10,760 nt of DNA from CAZASK01 sp964487845 (GCA_964487845.1 CAZASK010000037.1:1-10760); one strand, 5' to 3'; positions 1 to 7,812 are shown, numbered from the stretch's first letter. The notes: generated by a model not told the origin, from the letters alone. A program made the numbers and translations.

Positions 1-171
1 ATCTAAGCTTGACGTGGCTTGACGCGCTAGGAATCTTCTGGCGGGAATTGCTGTGGCAAATTATATGTAAGCTTATATTAAAATACGATGGGCAACTATA
101 GAGAAATTTAAATGTTTAACTTTCTCTCCTCTTTTCTGCGTTGAGTGCGCATCTATCCTACAAATTTCTCC

Positions 172-200
172 TTGTTTTTTATTGTTATGTTATTTAAAAT
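172..200 (+). promoter_or_regulatory. Weak candidate promoter of the ankyrin gene
   Basis: A -35-like TTGTTT (172-177) and a -10-like TAAAAT (195-200) are separated by 17 bp and would place transcription start near 207, about 23 nt before ATG 230. The -35 match is only three of six in an AT-rich tract, so this is tentative. Confidence 0.25.
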
Positions 201-229
201 TACGCTTAATAAAACACATTGTGGTAATT

Positions 230-2068
230 ATGATTCCAAATAATTTCTCAGATAAAATACGCGTTTATAATGATTTACATGTTAATGTAAATGAGCGCTT
301 GCTTGATGCGGTGAAAAGGAGTGACATAAATGTCATAACATCGTTGCTTGAGAGCGGAGCAGATGCTAAAGCTGTTGATTCAGACGGTCATCCTTTTTTA
401 GCGCATGCCATTGAGGCTGGAAATGAAGATGTTGTAAAAATATTGCTTGAAAAAGGTGCGAATCCGAATGCTGTAGATTCCAAAAAACACCCTCTTTTAG
501 AGCTTGCCTTTTTAGCTAAAAATATAAACATAGTACAACTACTGATTAAAAGTGGAGCAGATGTAAAAGCTATCGCTTCGGACGGTCATCCTCTTTTAGT
601 GCATGCTATCAGAAATAAGGATGTGGAAACTATAAAGCTACTGCTTGAAAGCGGAGCAGATGCGAAAGCCTTCGATTCATATGGTCATCCTCTTTTGGCA
701 CATGCCATCAAAGGTAAAGACCTGGAAATCGTAAAGCTACTGCTTGAAGGTGGAGCAGATGCGAAAGCTGTTAGTAGAAGTGGGAGTCCTCTTTTAGCAT
801 ATGCTATTGCGTACAAAGACGTGGCAATTATAAAGCTACTGCTTGAAAGTGGGGCAGATGCAAACGCTTGTGATATAAGCGGTCTTCATCTGTTAGTGAG
901 TGTCGTCAAAGCTGAAAGTACAGACATCGTACAGCTACTACTGGAAAGTGGTGCGGATGCGAACTTGGTCGATTCGGATGGAGACCCTCTTTTAGCGTGT
1001 GCTATTGACGCTAATAATACAGAAATCATGCGGCTTCTGCTTGAAAAAGGTGCAAATCCGAATGCTGTAGATTCCAAAAATAATCCTCCTTTAGTGCCTG
1101 CTATCACATTTGTAAATACAGATATCGTGCAGCTACTTTTGGAAAAGGGTGCAGATGCGAACGGGGTCGATTCTTGGGGTGATCCTCTTTTAGTGCGTGC
1201 TATTGCAGCTAGAAATACAGACATCGTGCAGCTTCTACTTGAAAAAGGTGCAAATCCGAATGCTGTAGATTCCAAAAATAGTCCTCCTTTAGTGCCTGCT
1301 ATCACAGCTGGAAATATAGATATCTTGCAGCTACTGTTGGAAAAGGGTGCAGATGCGAACGGGGTCGATTCTGAGGGGAATCCTCTTTTAATCCATGCCA
1401 TCGCAGTTAGAAATACAGAAATCGTGCGGCTTCTACTTGAAAATGGTGCAAATCCGAATGCAGTAAGTCTCCAAAATAATCCTCTTTTAGTGCTTGCTAT
1501 CACAGCTGGAAATATAGATATCTTGCAGCTACTGTTGGAAAAGGGTGCAGATGCGAACGGGGTCGATTCTTTCGGTAATCCTCTTATAATGAGTGCTATA
1601 GTAACTGGAAATACAGAAATCGTGCGGCTTCTACTTGAAAAAGGCGCAAATCTGAATACTGTAAATTCCCAAAATAATCCTCTTTTAGTGACTGCCATCG
1701 CCTTTAAAAATACAGATATCGTGCGGCTGCTGTTAGAAAGGGGTGCAGATGCGAACGGGGTCGATTCTTGGGGTGATTCTCTTTTATTGCGTGCTATCGC
1801 AGCTGGAAATACAGACATCGTGGAGCTTTTGCTGAAAAAAGGTGCAAATCCGAATACTGTAGATTCCAAAAATAATCCTCTTTTAGTTGCTGCCATCACA
1901 GTTGGAAATACAGACATTGTAAGGCTGCTAATTGAACACAGGGCAGACGTTAATGCTGTTGATGCAAATGACGATTCTCTTATGATAATTGCTAGCCGGG
2001 CAGGAAAGATGGAAATTGTTCAATTACTCATTGAACATGGGGTAGATGTGGCACGAATGTCCGCTTAA
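230..2068 (+). CDS. Ankyrin-repeat protein, about 18 tandem repeats
   Basis: The 612-residue protein is almost wholly ankyrin repeats. After a 20-residue leader, about 18 units follow: a partial N-cap from residue 21, sixteen full 33-residue repeats from residue 50, and a C-cap ending at the last residue. The unit pattern is D-S-x-x-x-P-L-L-x-x-A-I, then N-T-D-I-V-x-L-L-L-E-x-G-A-D/N-x-N. The canonical ankyrin TPLH tetrapeptide is changed to PLL or PPL in nearly every repeat. No signal peptide, membrane segment or second domain is visible. From repeat 8 onward, units alternate in pairs (a GADANGV type and a GANPNAV type), giving a 66-residue superrepeat. An in-frame TTG at 182 would add 16 residues, but ATG 230 is the better start; neither has a clear Shine-Dalgarno sequence. 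Such proteins usually bind other proteins, and those of intracellular bacteria are often effectors. The partner here is unknown. It converges with typA. Confidence 0.93.
   Translation: MIPNNFSDKIRVYNDLHVNVNERLLDAVKRSDINVITSLLESGADAKAVDSDGHPFLAHAIEAGNEDVVKILLEKGANPNAVDSKKHPLLELAFLAKNINIVQLLIKSGADVKAIASDGHPLLVHAIRNKDVETIKLLLESGADAKAFDSYGHPLLAHAIKGKDLEIVKLLLEGGADAKAVSRSGSPLLAYAIAYKDVAIIKLLLESGADANACDISGLHLLVSVVKAESTDIVQLLLESGADANLVDSDGDPLLACAIDANNTEIMRLLLEKGANPNAVDSKNNPPLVPAITFVNTDIVQLLLEKGADANGVDSWGDPLLVRAIAARNTDIVQLLLEKGANPNAVDSKNSPPLVPAITAGNIDILQLLLEKGADANGVDSEGNPLLIHAIAVRNTEIVRLLLENGANPNAVSLQNNPLLVLAITAGNIDILQLLLEKGADANGVDSFGNPLIMSAIVTGNTEIVRLLLEKGANLNTVNSQNNPLLVTAIAFKNTDIVRLLLERGADANGVDSWGDSLLLRAIAAGNTDIVELLLKKGANPNTVDSKNNPLLVAAITVGNTDIVRLLIEHRADVNAVDANDDSLMIIASRAGKMEIVQLLIEHGVDVARMSA
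971..1965 (+). repeat. 198-bp higher-order repeats inside the ankyrin gene
   Basis: A 198-bp period (two 99-bp ankyrin units) runs through the second half of the gene. The segment beginning GGGTGCAGATGCGAACGGGG recurs at 1147, 1345, 1543 and 1741, exactly 198 bp apart. The stretch 1297-1372 is identical over 76 bp to 1495-1570. The first half of the gene has the same 99-bp unit but much more divergent copies. This points to recent duplication of a two-repeat block, and such tracts can gain or lose units by recombination or replication slippage. Confidence 0.9.
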
Positions 2069-2249
2069 TCGTTCGCTTTTGGAATGATTACTTGCGCTTT
2101 CGTAGAGCTGTGATAGGTCTTGTTGCACAACGGCCCTCACATCATGCTCAAATTTTATTTGAAGACAAAAAGAGTCTTGATTCACACATCATTTAAATAG
2201 AACGTTCAGTAGAATTTATAACTAATCCAAACGATTAAAATAGGGATAG

Positions 2250-2275
2250 AATGGGAGCTCGAATGAGCTCCCATT
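2250..2275 (-). terminator. Hairpin after typA, probable terminator
   Basis: An 11-bp perfect stem, AATGGGAGCTC paired with GAGCTCCCATT, closes a 4-nt loop GAAT. It starts 8 bp past the typA stop. On the minus strand it is followed by CTATCCCTATTTTAATC, only a broken T tract, so the terminator is not classical. The ankyrin gene arrives from the other side, and the same hairpin could act in both directions. Confidence 0.6.
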
Positions 2276-2282
2276 CAAGTGG

Positions 2283-4103
2283 CTATGACTTGCTGTTGCG
2301 TTTGCGTTCGTTTTCGGTAAGGTACTTTTTCCTCATACGTATTGCCGCAGGAGTGACCTCAACAAGCTCGTCATCTTGGATGTAGGTGATTGCCTGTTCA
2401 AGAATGAACTTCTTAGGCGGAATCAACACAATATGCTCATCGGCGCCAGATGCACGCACGTTCGTGAGCTGCTTTTCTTTGGTGACGTTTACGAGCATGT
2501 CGTTATCACGCGAGTTTGCGCCCACGATCATCCCTTCATATACTTCTTCTGTAGGAGTTACAAAGAGGCTGCCACGCTCTTGAATTCCAAAGCAGGCATA
2601 TCCCGTCACTTTTCCAGCACACATTGAAATCAAGACCCCTTCTCGTCTTCCAGAAATGACCCCTTTATGCGGTGCATAGCTGTCAAAAAGAGAAGTCAAG
2701 ATGCCAAGACCGCGAGTTTGGGTTAAGAAGTCATTGCGATAGCCCATTAAACCTCGTGTGGGGATCAAGAATTCAAGATGTGTAATACCCTCTGGTGTGG
2801 TATCCAAGCTTTGCATCTCACCCTTGCGCTTCGAAAGCTCTTCGATGATTTGACCCGCATACTGCTCAGGTACTTCTATTGTTGCTCGCTCGATAGGCTC
2901 AAGTGTCTGGCCCGCTTCTTCTTTTAAAATCACCTGAGGTTTTGAAATAGAAAGCTCATAGCCTTCTCGTCTTAATGCCTCAATCAATACCGCCAAGTGA
3001 AGCTCTCCTCGACCTGCGACGATGATAGTATCAGCAGCAGCAGGCATCTCAATGCGAAGAGAGATGTTCGCTTTTTTCTCGCGTTCTAGTCTTTCTCTGA
3101 GCTTATTCATGGTGACATGCTTGCCGCTCTTTCCTGCAAAAGGGCTTGAGTTTACACCGATTTCCACAGAGACGGTAGGCTCATCCATAACGATAGGGGG
3201 TAGCTGAATAATCTTTGAAGGGTCTGTCAGGGTGTCTCCAATAGTCACATCAGGAATACCAGATAAGACGATGATATCGCCTGTATAGGCCTCTTGTAAT
3301 TCTACTTTTTCCAGGCCCAAGTGACCTTCGATACGTGTAATCGTGCAGCGCTTTTGATTGCCTGCACGGTCAATATGAACAACAGCTTGTCCTTTTTTAA
3401 TTGATCCATTGAGGATACGTCCGCATGCCTGGCGGCCAACGAAGTCGTCGTAGAAAATAGTAGATGACTGCATTAAAAATGGCTCTTCAGGATTCCCTGG
3501 CGGTTCTGGTACTTCATCGAGTATCATCTGGAACATAGGCTCCATCGATGTTCTGGGGTCGTCTAGGTGACGGCAAGCAAATCCTGAAAGTCCTGATGCA
3601 AAACAAAAGGCAAAGTCAAGTTGTTTGTCTGTAGCACCAAGCTCGGTAAAGAGGTCGAAGGTAAGATCAAGGGCACGGTGTGGGTTTGCAAAAGGTCGAT
3701 CAATCTTGTTGACCACAACGATCGGGCAAAGACCCATCTTCAACGACTTAGCAAGAACGAATCTCGTTTGTGGCATCGGCCCTTCCTGAGCATCTACAAG
3801 AAGAAGAACAGAGTCTACCATCCCTAGAATGCGCTCCACTTCAGCTGAAAAGTCTGCATGGCCAGGCGTATCGATAATATTGATTTTGCAGTCTTTGTAG
3901 TTTACTGAGGTGTGCTTTGCAAAAATCGTGATGCCACGCTCTTTTTCCTGGTCATAAGAGTCCATGACTCTTTCAGAGACCGCTTGATTTTCGCGAAATA
4001 CATTCGACTGCTTTAATAAAGCGTCAAGTAATGTTGTTTTCCCGTGGTCAATGTGAGCGACAATAGCAATATTGCGGGTATGTTTCTTTGTACTGTTTTC
4101 CAT
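2283..4103 (-). CDS. typA: Ribosome-associated GTPase TypA/BipA
   Basis: This 606-residue protein is a full-length TypA/BipA, a translational GTPase related to EF-G that binds ribosomes and aids 50S assembly and stress adaptation. The GTPase motifs are complete: P-loop AHIDHGKT at residues 16-23, switch I RGITI at 56-60, DTPGHADF at 78-85, NKID at 132-135 and SGLSG at 170-174. An EF-Tu-like beta-barrel follows (about 210-300), then EF-G III and V-like domains. The BipA hallmark segment starting PTRGLMGYRNDF lies at 448-459. The family-specific C-terminal domain, with GANSRDNDMLVNV at 528-540, ends in a basic tail. ATG 4103 is supported by an AGGA just upstream and by correct spacing to the P-loop. 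It is divergent from mgtE, convergent with the ankyrin gene, and apparently monocistronic with its own strong promoter. Confidence 0.97.
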   Translation of the reverse strand: MENSTKKHTRNIAIVAHIDHGKTTLLDALLKQSNVFRENQAVSERVMDSYDQEKERGITIFAKHTSVNYKDCKINIIDTPGHADFSAEVERILGMVDSVLLLVDAQEGPMPQTRFVLAKSLKMGLCPIVVVNKIDRPFANPHRALDLTFDLFTELGATDKQLDFAFCFASGLSGFACRHLDDPRTSMEPMFQMILDEVPEPPGNPEEPFLMQSSTIFYDDFVGRQACGRILNGSIKKGQAVVHIDRAGNQKRCTITRIEGHLGLEKVELQEAYTGDIIVLSGIPDVTIGDTLTDPSKIIQLPPIVMDEPTVSVEIGVNSSPFAGKSGKHVTMNKLRERLEREKKANISLRIEMPAAADTIIVAGRGELHLAVLIEALRREGYELSISKPQVILKEEAGQTLEPIERATIEVPEQYAGQIIEELSKRKGEMQSLDTTPEGITHLEFLIPTRGLMGYRNDFLTQTRGLGILTSLFDSYAPHKGVISGRREGVLISMCAGKVTGYACFGIQERGSLFVTPTEEVYEGMIVGANSRDNDMLVNVTKEKQLTNVRASGADEHIVLIPPKKFILEQAITYIQDDELVEVTPAAIRMRKKYLTENERKRNSKS

Positions 4104-4150
4104 CTTCCTGTCTTCTGTTGGGATCTTTATGGTTTGTTAAAACTTAAAAA

Positions 4151-4179
4151 ATTATATTAATTTCATCAGTAAATGTCAA
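4151..4179 (-). promoter_or_regulatory. Perfect consensus sigma-70 promoter of typA
   Basis: Read on the minus strand, TTGACA (4179-4174), a 17-bp spacer and TATAAT (4156-4151) match the vegetative sigma-70 consensus at all twelve bases with the ideal spacing. Transcription would start near 4144 and leave a leader of about 40 nt before the typA ATG. The surroundings are very AT-rich, but an exact match on both boxes is unlikely by chance. Confidence 0.8.
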
Positions 4180-4231
4180 AATTAATGCACACAGCTACAT
4201 CAAAAAAAAGAAATTTTCACACAGAAAAAAA

Positions 4232-4268
4232 TTCAGATATGCTGATATCTAATTATGATAGTATCATA
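4232..4268 (+). promoter_or_regulatory. Candidate mgtE promoter overlapped by two dyads
   Basis: TTCAGA (4232-4237) and TATGAT (4254-4259), 16 bp apart, form a plausible promoter for mgtE. Two perfect inverted repeats sit on it. AGATAT-GCTG-ATATCT (4235-4250) lies between the boxes. TATGATA-G-TATCATA (4254-4268) covers the -10 box and the presumed start site. The layout suits an operator where a dimeric repressor would block RNA polymerase, but no regulator is known and AT-rich DNA yields dyads easily. Confidence 0.4.
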
Positions 4269-4301
4269 CAGACTGCTAGGTGGTTTTGGAGTAAATAAAA
4301 T

Positions 4302-5774
4302 ATGATAGAGAATGACCCACATCTCGAAATTGAAGAAGAAAACGACGTAGTTTCACCTCCAACGTCTTTAATCGACTCGAAAACGAGTCAGCTCGATGAC
4401 CTTCTCATTCAAAAGCTGCAGCAAGCCTTTCATAAGCCTACTTCACAGGTGATTCTACAAGATGTGGTAAAAATAGCAATTGCACATGACCCAATTGACT
4501 TAGCACATGCAGTGATACAACTTCCTCTGAGTGTGCGTCCCGTTGTCTTTGCTAATCTGCCCGATCAAGAAGCGAAAATGATTTTCCTGCTGAACGTTTC
4601 TAGTAATACAAGAACCAGCATTTTTAGACAAATTCAAGATGAGGAAATCAAGCAGCTTGTAGAAAAAATGGCCCCAGATGATGCTGTAGCAGTGTTAGAA
4701 GATGTCCCAGACAGAAGGCTGAAAAGGGTAATAGCGCTTTTAGACGAAAATAGAGCCAAGAGGATAAGGCAACTATTACAACACGGTCGGTTTTCTGCGG
4801 GTCGTCTGATGACGAACGAATTTTTTGCATTTACTATGGATACGACGATAGAGAAGGTAGCAGCCGCTATTCGTGATAATCCTGGCATTGAACTGACAAG
4901 AAGTATTTTCGTGCTGAGTGATACTCAGCAGCTTATAGGCTATGTACAAGAAAGGAATTTGATCGTTAACCATCCAAAGATGGCTCTTAGACAGGTAATG
5001 AAGCCTGTACTTCATAAAGTTAGCCCTGACGCAACACGTGATGAGGTCGTAGACCTTGTCGAAAGATATCAGATTGCAGCGCTTGCAGTAGTAGATGATG
5101 AAGATAAGCTCTTGGGTGTCATCACCTACGAAGACGTCGTAGAGATGATGGAAGATATTGCAGATGAAACTATCGCGAGCATCGCAGGTACTGCGGAAAG
5201 TATTTCTGAAGATGCTTCTATTCTCACCCGTTTTATCGCACGAGCGCCTTGGCTAGTCGTAACTTTGTGTGCTGGGTTGATTACTTCTACAGGCATTGCT
5301 CACTTCCATGAGCGGCCATGGTTTCTCGTTGTACCTTTTTTTATTCCCTTGATTACAGGTATGTCGGGAAATGTTGGCATTCAGTCGAGTACCATTTTGG
5401 TTCGAGCGATTGCTACAGGGGAGATTTCAGAGGGAACAAAGCGAGAAACTGTGTTTCGAGAGCTTGCTATCGGACATCTCATCGGCATTATCTTCGGAAT
5501 TCTCTGCGGATCACTCGTTTTTTCATTGAACTACTATGGCATCCACCATATTGCAGGAGTAGACCCTATAGCGGTAGGTATCATTGTAAGTGCAGGGGTC
5601 TTTGGAGCATGTCTCACAGCGACACTTCTAGGTGCCTGTTCACCGCTTATTTTTGCTCGCTTGCGCATTGATCCTGCTATTGCAGCAGGGCCTATTGTCA
5701 CAGCGTTTAACGATGTGCTGTCAACGTTTATGTATTTCTTGGTGGCAAAGATGATGTCTACGATATTGGGATAA
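4302..5774 (+). CDS. mgtE: Magnesium transporter MgtE
   Basis: This 490-residue inner-membrane Mg2+ channel has the standard MgtE order. A charged leader (1-40) is followed by the superhelical MgtE N domain (about 45-165), two CBS domains (about 170-225 and 229-287) and a membrane domain of about five helices (312-490). In the family, the N and CBS domains sense cytosolic Mg2+ and close the pore when it is plentiful. The signature GMSGNVGIQ is at 353-361, IDPAIAAGP at 456-464, and Asp471 in TAFNDVL matches the pore Asp that confers Mg2+ selectivity in Thermus MgtE. GGAG at 4288-4291, 10 nt before the ATG, supports the start. No M-box-like leader is evident in the 198 bp upstream. It is divergent from typA and convergent with acpP, so it is probably transcribed alone. 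Confidence 0.96.
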   Translation: MIENDPHLEIEEENDVVSPPTSLIDSKTSQLDDLLIQKLQQAFHKPTSQVILQDVVKIAIAHDPIDLAHAVIQLPLSVRPVVFANLPDQEAKMIFLLNVSSNTRTSIFRQIQDEEIKQLVEKMAPDDAVAVLEDVPDRRLKRVIALLDENRAKRIRQLLQHGRFSAGRLMTNEFFAFTMDTTIEKVAAAIRDNPGIELTRSIFVLSDTQQLIGYVQERNLIVNHPKMALRQVMKPVLHKVSPDATRDEVVDLVERYQIAALAVVDDEDKLLGVITYEDVVEMMEDIADETIASIAGTAESISEDASILTRFIARAPWLVVTLCAGLITSTGIAHFHERPWFLVVPFFIPLITGMSGNVGIQSSTILVRAIATGEISEGTKRETVFRELAIGHLIGIIFGILCGSLVFSLNYYGIHHIAGVDPIAVGIIVSAGVFGACLTATLLGACSPLIFARLRIDPAIAAGPIVTAFNDVLSTFMYFLVAKMMSTILG

Positions 5775-5776
5775 AA

Positions 5777-5799
5777 CGCCCCTCAAAAGAGAAGGGCGC
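5777..5799. terminator. Bidirectional terminator between mgtE and acpP
   Basis: The arms CGCCC-CTC (5777-5784) and GAG-AA-GGGCG (5789-5798) pair around an AAAA loop with a 2-nt bulge. On the minus strand the stem is followed by TTTT, as expected of an intrinsic terminator for acpP. On the plus strand it is followed by CTTTG, a weaker tract, directly after the mgtE stop. One hairpin probably serves both converging transcripts. Confidence 0.7.
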
Positions 5800-5816
5800 T
5801 TTGTATGCAGTTGTGC

Positions 5817-6050
5817 TTATGATTTGATTGAAGTGATGAAGTCGATAACATCTTGTACTGTCTTCAGCTTTTCAGCTTTGTCATCAGAGATTTCTACATC
5901 GAACTTTTCTTCAAGGCCCATTACAAGCTCAGTCAAATCGAGCGAGTCTGCGTTGAGATCTTCAACGAAAGATTTTGATGGAGTAACTTCTGCTTTATCA
6001 ACACCTAGTTGTTCTGCAATAATACTCATTACTTCTTGTTCAACGGTCAT
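5817..6050 (-). CDS. acpP: Acyl carrier protein
   Basis: This 77-residue protein is the cytosolic carrier that holds growing acyl chains as thioesters on a 4'-phosphopantetheine arm. The arm is attached to Ser36 in the motif NADSLD (33-38). The four-helix layout, acidic composition, conserved helix II (LDLTELVMGLEEKFDVEI from residue 37) and family-typical length are all present. The start ATG is preceded at about 8 nt by an AAGG Shine-Dalgarno core. It is the last gene of the fab cluster, 71 bp beyond fabG, and a promoter of its own lies in that gap. It is convergent with mgtE across a shared hairpin. It is the substrate-carrying partner of FabD, FabH and FabG encoded immediately upstream. 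Confidence 0.97.
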   Translation of the reverse strand: MTVEQEVMSIIAEQLGVDKAEVTPSKSFVEDLNADSLDLTELVMGLEEKFDVEISDDKAEKLKTVQDVIDFITSIKS

Positions 6051-6092
6051 ACATTTACCTTTTTCAACGGTTGTTTTCCAAAATGTAGTGCT

Positions 6093-6121
6093 ATTGTACC
6101 ATTTTTTTTCTATAAAATCAA
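6093..6121 (-). promoter_or_regulatory. Internal promoter for acpP
   Basis: On the minus strand, TTGATT (6121-6116), a 17-bp spacer and TACAAT (6098-6093) form a good sigma-70 promoter, with TGG before the -10 box giving an extended -10 (TGn). The -35 box begins immediately after the fabG stop codon. Start would be near 6086 with a leader of about 36 nt. This would let acpP be made in excess over the enzymes. Confidence 0.7.
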
Positions 6122-6868
6122 CTACATAGCGAGTCCGCCGTCTACTGAGAGCACTTGACCTGTGATGTAGCTGGCACCTTTTGATACAAGAAAGAGAGTA
6201 GTAGCAGCAATTTCTTGAGGATTTCCAAACCTTCCAAGTGGGATCATTTTAGAGAGCTCTTCTTTTTTTCCATGCAGGCCTTCTGTCATCGGAGTTTCTA
6301 TAAAACCAGGGGCTATGCAATTGACAAGAATGCCGCGTGAGGCTACTTCTTTTGCGAGCGATTTAGAAAAACCTATAAGGCCTGCCTTTGAAGCAGCATA
6401 GTTGCACTGCCCAGGGTTGCCAATAACGCCTACAACAGAGCTGATGTTGACGATTCTACCACTTCTGGCCTTCATCATTGGCTTTATAACGGCTTGACAG
6501 CTGTAAAAACAAGAGGAGAGATTTACAGAGAGCACACGATTCCAGTCTTCTTCCGACATGCGTAAAAGCAGGCCATCTCTTGTAATTCCTGCATTGTTGA
6601 TCAGAATATCTACTTTCCCATGCTCTGCAAGTGTCTTTTGAATAAGAGCATCTACTTCTTGCTTTTGCGAAATGTCTGCTTGAATAAAAAAGAGCTTGCC
6701 TTGTGCTATGTGAGCGGCGTCCTCTTCGAGAGATCGGCCTCTATCGCTATTTGTTCCGACAGCGATGACTGTAGCTCCTTGTCTTACAAATGTCAAAGCT
6801 ATCTCTTTGCCTATACCAGCAGTTGCACCTGTTACGATGGCTACTTGATCGATCAGTTCTTGTTGCAT
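6122..6868 (-). CDS. fabG: 3-oxoacyl-ACP reductase FabG
   Basis: This 248-residue short-chain dehydrogenase carries out the NADPH-dependent reduction of 3-oxoacyl-ACP to 3-hydroxyacyl-ACP, the first reductive step of each elongation round. The Rossmann cofactor motif TGATAGIG is at 13-20 and NNAG at 91-94. The catalytic tetrad is Asn116, Ser144, Tyr157 and Lys161 (YAASK), and the PG motif typical of the family (IAPGFIETPM) follows at 185-194. Length and the C-terminal DGG motif are normal. The ATG is preceded by AAAGG. The first 16 nt overlap the end of fabD, which suggests translational coupling. Generic SDR enzymes share these motifs, but position between fabD and acpP settles the assignment. 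Confidence 0.96.
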   Translation of the reverse strand: MQQELIDQVAIVTGATAGIGKEIALTFVRQGATVIAVGTNSDRGRSLEEDAAHIAQGKLFFIQADISQKQEVDALIQKTLAEHGKVDILINNAGITRDGLLLRMSEEDWNRVLSVNLSSCFYSCQAVIKPMMKARSGRIVNISSVVGVIGNPGQCNYAASKAGLIGFSKSLAKEVASRGILVNCIAPGFIETPMTEGLHGKKEELSKMIPLGRFGNPQEIAATTLFLVSKGASYITGQVLSVDGGLAM

Positions 6869-7812
6869 ATGAGCCTTTGTTCTATTGCTTGTAGATCTGC
6901 GACTTTTTCTATATTGATAGTTTCTGTTTTTACCCCGATACGCTTGTTCATCCCACTGAGCGTTTTTCCGCAGCCGATTTCAATGAAGCAATCGATGCCA
7001 TCTTGCTCGATAGCTTGAATATCACGGCTCCAGCGCACTGGCTGCGTAACTTGCTGAATCAATGTCTTTTTCATGAGAGCAGGATCGGAGACCAAGCCTC
7101 CAGTAACATTCATGGCTACTTTTACTTTCGTTTCAGAAAAAGACATGTCCTGAATAATTGAAGCAAGCCGTTCTTGCGCTTCTTGCATAAGGCCGCTATG
7201 AAAAGCCCCATGAACTTGTAGTGGCAATACTCTCTTGGCTCCCTTGGCAAGAAGTGCTGTTGTGGCGGCTTCAATACCGCGCTGAGTTCCTGAAATAACA
7301 ACCTGTCCTGGGCAGTTGAAATTCGCCGCCCATAGATCATTGGGCAAGTTGAGTTCCTGAACGCATGCTTCACAGCTGCTGTCATCGAGTCCCATGACGA
7401 CAGCCATCGTGCCGGGATGTTTTTCGCAGCACTCGTGCATGAACTGGCCTCGAGCTTGTACAAGTAAAAGCGCATCTTTATAGCAGAGTACATGCGCCGC
7501 TGTAATTGCTGTATATTCTCCTAAGCTTAGTCCAGCAGTATGTGAAGGGATGATCTCTGGATAAAGTGTTTGGATCACCCGAGAGAGCGCATAGCTCATA
7601 ACAAAGATAGCTGGCTGGCTATTTTTTGTCTGTGTGAGCTCTTGTTCCGAGCCTTCGAAGATGAGTTTTGAAAGCGCTCTTTTTAAGATATCGTCAGCTT
7701 CTTCAAAGCAGGCCTTTGCTACTGGAAATTCATTGAAAAAATCAAACCCCATTTTGGGATATTGAGCGCCTTGTCCTGGAAATAAAAAACAATATTTTTT
7801 ACAAGTTGTCAT
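6853..7812 (-). CDS. fabD: Malonyl-CoA:ACP transacylase FabD
   Basis: FabD moves malonate from malonyl-CoA to the AcpP arm and so supplies the extender unit for FabH and the other condensing enzymes. Numbered from ATG 7812 (319 residues), the family motifs are PGQGAQ at 12-17, the nucleophile Ser96 in GLSLGEY, Arg121 in QARGQFM, which positions the malonyl carboxylate, and His205 in GAFHSGLM. The small C-terminal GCGKTLSG motif is present. An in-frame GTG at 7821 would add three residues. ATG 7812 is preferred because GAG sits 10 nt upstream of it but only 1 nt from the GTG, and because it gives a more family-like N-terminus. It overlaps fabH by 14 nt and fabG by 16 nt, so the three are probably cotranscribed and coupled. 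Confidence 0.95.
   Translation of the reverse strand: MTTCKKYCFLFPGQGAQYPKMGFDFFNEFPVAKACFEEADDILKRALSKLIFEGSEQELTQTKNSQPAIFVMSYALSRVIQTLYPEIIPSHTAGLSLGEYTAITAAHVLCYKDALLLVQARGQFMHECCEKHPGTMAVVMGLDDSSCEACVQELNLPNDLWAANFNCPGQVVISGTQRGIEAATTALLAKGAKRVLPLQVHGAFHSGLMQEAQERLASIIQDMSFSETKVKVAMNVTGGLVSDPALMKKTLIQQVTQPVRWSRDIQAIEQDGIDCFIEIGCGKTLSGMNKRIGVKTETINIEKVADLQAIEQRLICNKN

Noticed and set aside
3..101. 32-codon open frame entering from the left edge, Trp- and Leu-rich, ending TAG at 99-101
   Set aside because: It could be the 3' end of an upstream gene, but it is too short to recognise and chance cannot be excluded.
886..1917. 343-codon open frame antisense to the ankyrin gene
   Set aside because: The 99-bp units are multiples of three, so an antisense frame open in one unit stays open in all. 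The translation is a low-complexity mirror of the repeats with no start signals.
2118..2130. TCTTGTTGCACAA, resembling sequence near some IS5-type element ends
   Set aside because: No matching inverted repeat, target duplication or transposase segment is visible around it.
4104..4301. Riboswitch (M-box) in the mgtE leader
   Set aside because: The gap is short and AT-rich and is occupied by promoters. No extended GC-paired structure or terminator hairpin precedes the ATG.
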